The translations under genes were made by a program, and so were the position numbers. DNA of 9,824 bases from Phototrophicales bacterium (GTDB taxonomy: Bacteria > Chloroflexota > Anaerolineae > Aggregatilineales > Phototrophicaceae), in contig PGTJ01000074.1 of assembly GCA_002794515.1 (NCBI GenBank), forward strand, positions 1-9,824. Direction: 5' to 3'. The notes under the pieces are model-generated. The model was not told the origin of the DNA. It made no database searches and worked only from the letters and a program-made list of their open reading frames with translations. Numbering within the stretch: the stretch's first letter is position 1; each line of letters opens with the position of its first letter. Below are positions 7,125-9,824 of the stretch, one piece after another.

Positions 7125-8171
7125 TTATTCGGTCATGCCATAGCCGACTCGTTCTAACAAATCGAGTGCGGCTTGTTGGTAATCTTTGTATTCGGTGGTG
7201 GGATACGTCTCATCTAATTTGAATTCACCAAATCCTTGTAAAATGGGATGGGCTTCGGCTTCAGGATTGACGGGGAATTCAAAGTTGGTGGTGGGGAAGC
7301 TGATGTCACTGGGATTTTGAACTTCTAAACTGCTCAAAAATTCCAAGAACAACACAGCGTTATCATAATTCAATGCCGCGCTGGTGATGCCTGCGCCAGA
7401 GAGGTTGAAGAACGCGCCACGCTCGTCTTCACCCTGATTTGGGAAGAAGAATTTGAGCGGATATTGGCTATCGCTGTTGATGAGGCGTGCCAAATAATAA
7501 TGATTCACCACACCTAAATCGCATTGCCCCGCCAATACCGATTCGATAATGCGCGTATCGCTATCAATATAAATGGGGTTATTCGCCACCCAACCCGCGA
7601 CAACAGCTTCTGCCTGTTCTTCACCGAGATGATAAATCAGGCTACTGACCAAGCTGATGGTGTAAATATGCGATCCTGGACGCATACACAGGCGACCCGC
7701 CCATTTTTCATCGGCGAGGGCTTCGTATGTCGACAATTCGCCCACATCGACCACAGCAGGGTTATACACAATGCCACGCACACGGGCGCTCAGACCCACC
7801 CAGCGCATATCGGCATCGCGGAAGGCTTCGGGGATATTAGCAGTCAAGACATCCGAAACAATCGGTTGCAACAAGCCTTCATCGGCGGCAATGCCCAATG
7901 TACCCGCGTCAATGGTCATGAATACATCGGCAACCGTGCGATTGCCTTCGGCACGCAAACGATCTAACAGGGCTTGATTCGAGCCTTGCGATACACGGAC
8001 TTCGATGCCTGTGGCTTCGGTGAAGGCGGTGAATGGGGCTTCTGTGGGTCCGTAATGACGGGTCGAATACACATTGACCACACCACGATTTTGAGCGGTG
8101 GCGGGCAGAACAGCGATGTTGAATATCACCAGTAAAAGTGACAACAAAAAGAATGCAGACAAACGACGCAT
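7125..8171 (-). CDS. Ferric-iron ABC transporter substrate-binding protein (FutA/FbpA-like)
   Basis: This 348-residue extracytoplasmic protein likely binds Fe3+ and delivers it to the permease. A signal peptide is clear: MRR, a hydrophobic core (about 7-22), then ATA/QN with cleavage expected after A26. There is no lipobox cysteine. The mature start VVNVYSTRHYGPTE is typical of the FutA/FbpA group. Candidate iron ligands match the tyrosine-rich FutA1 site by spacing: H39/Y40, Y170 (in RPGSHIY, with R164 nearby) and the adjacent pair Y225-Y226 (in NHYYLARL). The start is supported by AAAGGA (8183-8178), 6 bases before ATG. It is the first gene of the operon and lies behind a region rich in inverted repeats. 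Iron is a strong family-based inference; another metal or a chelated anion is less likely given the tyrosine set. Confidence 0.93.
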   Translation of the reverse strand: MRRLSAFFLLSLLLVIFNIAVLPATAQNRGVVNVYSTRHYGPTEAPFTAFTEATGIEVRVSQGSNQALLDRLRAEGNRTVADVFMTIDAGTLGIAADEGLLQPIVSDVLTANIPEAFRDADMRWVGLSARVRGIVYNPAVVDVGELSTYEALADEKWAGRLCMRPGSHIYTISLVSSLIYHLGEEQAEAVVAGWVANNPIYIDSDTRIIESVLAGQCDLGVVNHYYLARLINSDSQYPLKFFFPNQGEDERGAFFNLSGAGITSAALNYDNAVLFLEFLSSLEVQNPSDISFPTTNFEFPVNPEAEAHPILQGFGEFKLDETYPTTEYKDYQQAALDLLERVGYGMTE

Positions 8172-8193
8172 TGATAATCCTTTCGTAAATTTG

Positions 8194-8213
8194 CGAATCT
8201 GTGTTAAGATTCG
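8194..8213 (-). promoter_or_regulatory. Perfect 7-6-7 inverted repeat in the iron operon leader
   Basis: CGAATCT (8194-8200) and AGATTCG (8207-8213) are perfectly complementary around GTGTTA. The element is about 20-40 bases before the start of the binding-protein gene. It could be an operator for a dimeric regulator or a small hairpin just ahead of the ribosome site. It does not match the Fur box or the full DtxR/IdeR box. Confidence 0.45.
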
Positions 8214-8225
8214 AGTTATCTACAC

Positions 8226-8291
8226 AATTGCTAACCAATACGAACCATGTATCTCTTCGCCAAAAGGACATGGTTGTGTGGGTTAGCAATT
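8226..8291. repeat. Long nested inverted repeat upstream of the iron importer
   Basis: The outer arms AATTGCTAACC (8226-8236) and GGTTAGCAATT (8281-8291) pair over 11 bp. Inside them AACCATGT (8243-8250) and ACATGGTT (8268-8275) pair over 8 bp. A 6/5-base internal loop separates the two stems, and the apical loop has 17 bases. On the plus strand the structure runs straight into TTTTATTTT, which resembles a terminator for transcription leaving the importer region. On the minus strand it would lie in the promoter or 5' leader of the importer. The outer arms contain GGTTAGC/GCTAACC, like half of a DtxR-type iron box, but the two halves are 44 bases apart. Confidence 0.6.
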
Positions 8292-8428
8292 TTATTTTGA
8301 CATAGACACAGGGGTAAATCTACGAATGAGGTCAAGATTGTGATGAACGGCACATGAAAATAGGCTTTTCATCATAGAAACATGAGATATACAGGGGTGA
8401 TAACGATAAATTTAAGGATGCTATGACA

Positions 8429-8479
8429 CAATTTTAACAAGCGTTAAAATTGAGCGAAGGACAGGTCACATCCTTCGCT
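8429..8479 (-). terminator. Tandem hairpins ending the response regulator transcript
   Basis: Read on the minus strand, two perfect hairpins are back to back. The first pairs AGCGAAGGA (8479-8471) with TCCTTCGCT (8461-8453) over 9 bp around a 9-base loop. It is followed at once by CAATTTTAAC, which pairs with GTTAAAATTG (8452-8443 and 8438-8429) over 10 bp around a 4-base loop. The first begins 7 bases after the response regulator stop, and the U-rich AATTTT just behind it fits an intrinsic terminator. The second, AT-rich hairpin may be a backup or may serve plus-strand transcription. Confidence 0.65.
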
Positions 8480-8486
8480 AAGCAGG

Positions 8487-8876
8487 TTACATATTCAAAA
8501 TTTGGCGCACGACCATTTGTAGCTCTTCGGGTTTATAAGGCTTGATGATATAACGGTCAACATCACGCAAGCGCCCAATCAGGCGGTTGGTGGCATCGCC
8601 ATAGGCGGTTGTCACCACAATGGGGATGGTTTTGGTTTCCTGATATTTTTTGATGATGTCTAAAAATTCCCATCCCGACATACCGGGCATCCCAATATCA
8701 AGGATAATCAGATCTGGCAAGCGATTTTGCTCCATGAATGAGATGGCGTATTCAGCTGACAGACAAATAATCACATCAATGCCAATGCGCTCCAAAATGT
8801 GTGACCCCAATTCTGCCAAATAATCGGCATCTTCGATAAATAAGACCAGCGGTTTTAGGGTGTTTGTATCGGACAT
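8487..8876 (-). CDS. Single-domain response regulator (CheY-like receiver)
   Basis: This 129-residue protein consists only of a receiver domain. The acidic pocket is E15/D16, the phosphate acceptor is D60 (in LIILDIGMPGMSG), the switch threonine is T90 (in VVTTAYGD), the aromatic switch residue is Y109 and the conserved lysine is K112 (in IKPYKPEEL). All key residues are intact, so it should be phosphorylated on D60. There is no output domain, so it must act by protein contact or as a phosphorelay step. No histidine kinase is in the window. AAGGA (8889-8885) lies 8 bases before ATG. It follows the TIR-FHA gene after 135 bases in which I see no clear terminator, so partial co-transcription is possible. 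AGCGAAGGA around its ribosome site recurs in its 3' hairpin. Confidence 0.93.
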   Translation of the reverse strand: MSDTNTLKPLVLFIEDADYLAELGSHILERIGIDVIICLSAEYAISFMEQNRLPDLIILDIGMPGMSGWEFLDIIKKYQETKTIPIVVTTAYGDATNRLIGRLRDVDRYIIKPYKPEELQMVVRQILNM

Positions 8877-9011
8877 TATATCAATCCTTCGCTTGTATAT
8901 GGGTGTGTTTCGGATGATTTTTGAATGATGATAATTAAAGAATACACACCATAATAACGATAATACACCAGTTTATATTCTTGACATTGCAAAATATCTT
9001 TTACAAGCGTT

Positions 9012-9761
9012 TTAATTTGGTTTAGATGTAACCTCATACCGAATAGTCAATTTTTCGCCCAGTCGAATCACATCGCCCGATGCGATAAGTTTGACGCGCT
9101 TTAATGGTTCATCATTCAAGAATGTGCCATTTTTCGAGCCTAAATCTTCAACCGTAAAGCCATCTAATGTATGCACAAGGCGCACATGATGACGGCTAAT
9201 ATCGGGCATGTCCAATACAATGTTGTTAGTGGTATCACGCCCGATGGTGATGACCGAGTTCTCCATGGCATAAGCCACACGACCCGCTCCGCTATCGATA
9301 ATCAGGCGGTGTTCTTGGACATTTGGTACATCCACAATAGTCTTCATCTCTTGCGAGATACGGATGGTATCGGGGTTATAATTGGCTTGGGCTTCTTTAA
9401 CCAATTCGATTAAATCATCCCATGCACGGTTTTGGGTGAAATCGAGGCATTTCAAGACCAACAAACGTCGGGGGATTTGCGCCTCTTTGAACAACACTGG
9501 TATGACAGGCACGCCAATGCCCAACGCAAATGACCATTCATATGTCACCTGTGCCGATTGCAACGAGTCGGGTGTGAGGATGAGTATCATCACAAACGAT
9601 GCGCCAATGGCATTGTCAATCCCATGATGCCAAATCTCATCCATATAACCCGCTCTGGCAGGGTCTATCCACACCTCGAAACCTGCTTTTTCCAACTCTT
9701 TTTGGGTGCTATAAGCAAAAGGCGCATCTTCCTCTAAATACGATAAAAATATGTGTGCCAT
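9012..9761 (-). CDS. TIR-FHA fusion protein
   Basis: This 249-residue cytoplasmic protein has no membrane segment. The N-terminal TIR domain (about 1-120) starts HIFLSYLEEDAPFA and continues with GFEVWID (27-33) and a strand-rich SFVMILILTPDS (55-66). E75 in TYEW lies where the catalytic glutamate of NAD-cleaving TIR domains is expected. A linker (about 121-165) leads to an FHA domain (about 168-244), which binds phosphothreonine in partner proteins. Its binding residues are all present: R175 (GRD), S189 and H192 (SRHH), and N211-G212 (NGT). NAD cleavage, or signalling gated by a phosphorylated partner, is an inference from family knowledge; many TIR domains act only as scaffolds. The nearest ribosome-like site, AAAGGT, is rather far (about 12 bases) from the ATG at 9761. 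The response regulator gene follows. Confidence 0.92.
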   Translation of the reverse strand: MAHIFLSYLEEDAPFAYSTQKELEKAGFEVWIDPARAGYMDEIWHHGIDNAIGASFVMILILTPDSLQSAQVTYEWSFALGIGVPVIPVLFKEAQIPRRLLVLKCLDFTQNRAWDDLIELVKEAQANYNPDTIRISQEMKTIVDVPNVQEHRLIIDSGAGRVAYAMENSVITIGRDTTNNIVLDMPDISRHHVRLVHTLDGFTVEDLGSKNGTFLNDEPLKRVKLIASGDVIRLGEKLTIRYEVTSKPN

Positions 9762-9800
9762 AATGTGACATCTACCTTTTTTGAAAAGACATATATTTTC

Positions 9801-9809
9801 ATTATAACA
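9801..9809 (-). promoter_or_regulatory. Extended -10 promoter of the TIR-FHA gene
   Basis: On the minus strand TGTTATAAT is a perfect consensus -10 box (TATAAT) with the TGn extension. Transcription would start near 9795, about 34 bases before the ATG at 9761. The -35 position at 17-base spacing falls on and past the window edge and cannot be read. The gene is therefore probably the first of its transcript. Confidence 0.6.
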
Positions 9810-9824
9810 TCAATCGAGATATTC

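Larger units (their letters stand above)
8172..8486. other. Intergenic region upstream of the iron importer operon
   Basis: These 315 bases hold the leader and promoter region of the importer operon and the 3' structures of the response regulator gene. From left to right they contain the ribosome site, a 7-6-7 inverted repeat, a nested long inverted repeat, about 130 bases with no clear structure (8300-8428), and two tandem hairpins. On the minus strand TAAAAT (8294-8289), with a weak TTACCC 17 bases upstream, is the best -10 match; it overlaps one arm of the long repeat. No coding region is convincing here. Confidence 0.55.

Noticed and set aside
7524..7967. Open frame of 147 codons on the plus strand opposite the iron-binding protein
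   Set aside because: The minus-strand gene has a signal peptide and the family's iron-ligand pattern; the antisense frame has a His/Arg-rich shadow composition and no motif.
8226..8291. DtxR/IdeR iron box built from GCTAACC and GGTTAGC
   Set aside because: A real box has the two halves next to each other within 19 bases. Here they are 44 bases apart, and neither copy has a matching second half.
8981..9009. Perfect TTGACA on the plus strand at 8981 (also one at 8297)
   Set aside because: No acceptable -10 box lies 16-18 bases downstream of either, and no plus-strand gene follows.
8437..9011. Repeated 9-mer ACAAGCGTT at 8437-8445 and 9003-9011
   Set aside because: The match is short and only the first copy is in a hairpin. 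The flanks differ, so chance is the simplest explanation.
8487..9761. A complete known anti-phage system built on the TIR protein
   Set aside because: None of the usual partners (SIR2, Argonaute, cyclic nucleotide synthase or Thoeris ThsA-like protein) is present in the window, and a receiver-domain gene is not a standard partner.

Overview
The window looks like an ordinary chromosomal stretch from a bacterium of moderate GC content. A lineage near the Chloroflexota (Anaerolineae-like) is my best guess. It rests on style only: a membrane-anchored SUMF1-like protein with long Pro/Thr linkers, a tiny Flp-type pilin, a TIR-FHA fusion and a FutA/FbpA-type iron transporter. There is no rRNA, tRNA or marker gene to confirm it. 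I see no insertion sequence, CRISPR array, tRNA or phage gene.

Layout, left to right. (1) At the left edge is the 3' end of an unidentified plus-strand gene. It converges on a minus-strand gene for a membrane-anchored SUMF1/formylglycine-generating-enzyme-fold protein that lacks the catalytic cysteines. (2) A minus-strand Flp/Fap-type pilin gene follows, bounded by a strong terminator, and then a 300-base AT-rich divergent intergenic region. (3) A plus-strand pair has a 12-base gap: a tandem GNAT acetyltransferase and a zinc-dependent alcohol dehydrogenase of the cinnamyl-alcohol-dehydrogenase type. (4) A complete minus-strand ferric-iron ABC importer operon is read in the order binding protein, fused double permease, ATPase. 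An 8-bp intercistronic stem-loop lies after the binding-protein gene, and the permease and ATPase genes overlap. The ATPase gene and the dehydrogenase gene overlap tail to tail at their stop codons. (5) A 315-base regulatory region in front of the importer carries two inverted repeats and the terminator structures of the next gene. (6) Two minus-strand signalling genes end the window: a TIR-FHA fusion, preceded by a good extended -10 promoter, and a single-domain response regulator.

The importer genes form one functional unit: capture of Fe3+ outside the membrane, translocation, and ATP hydrolysis. The TIR-FHA protein and the lone receiver may form a phosphorylation-linked signalling pair, but only adjacency supports this. 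The most interesting items are the TIR-FHA fusion with an intact candidate NADase glutamate, a 3'-UTR arm able to pair with the response regulator's own ribosome binding site, the nested inverted repeat in front of the iron operon, and the cysteine-less SUMF1-like protein. I do not see a clear-cut new multi-gene system here.
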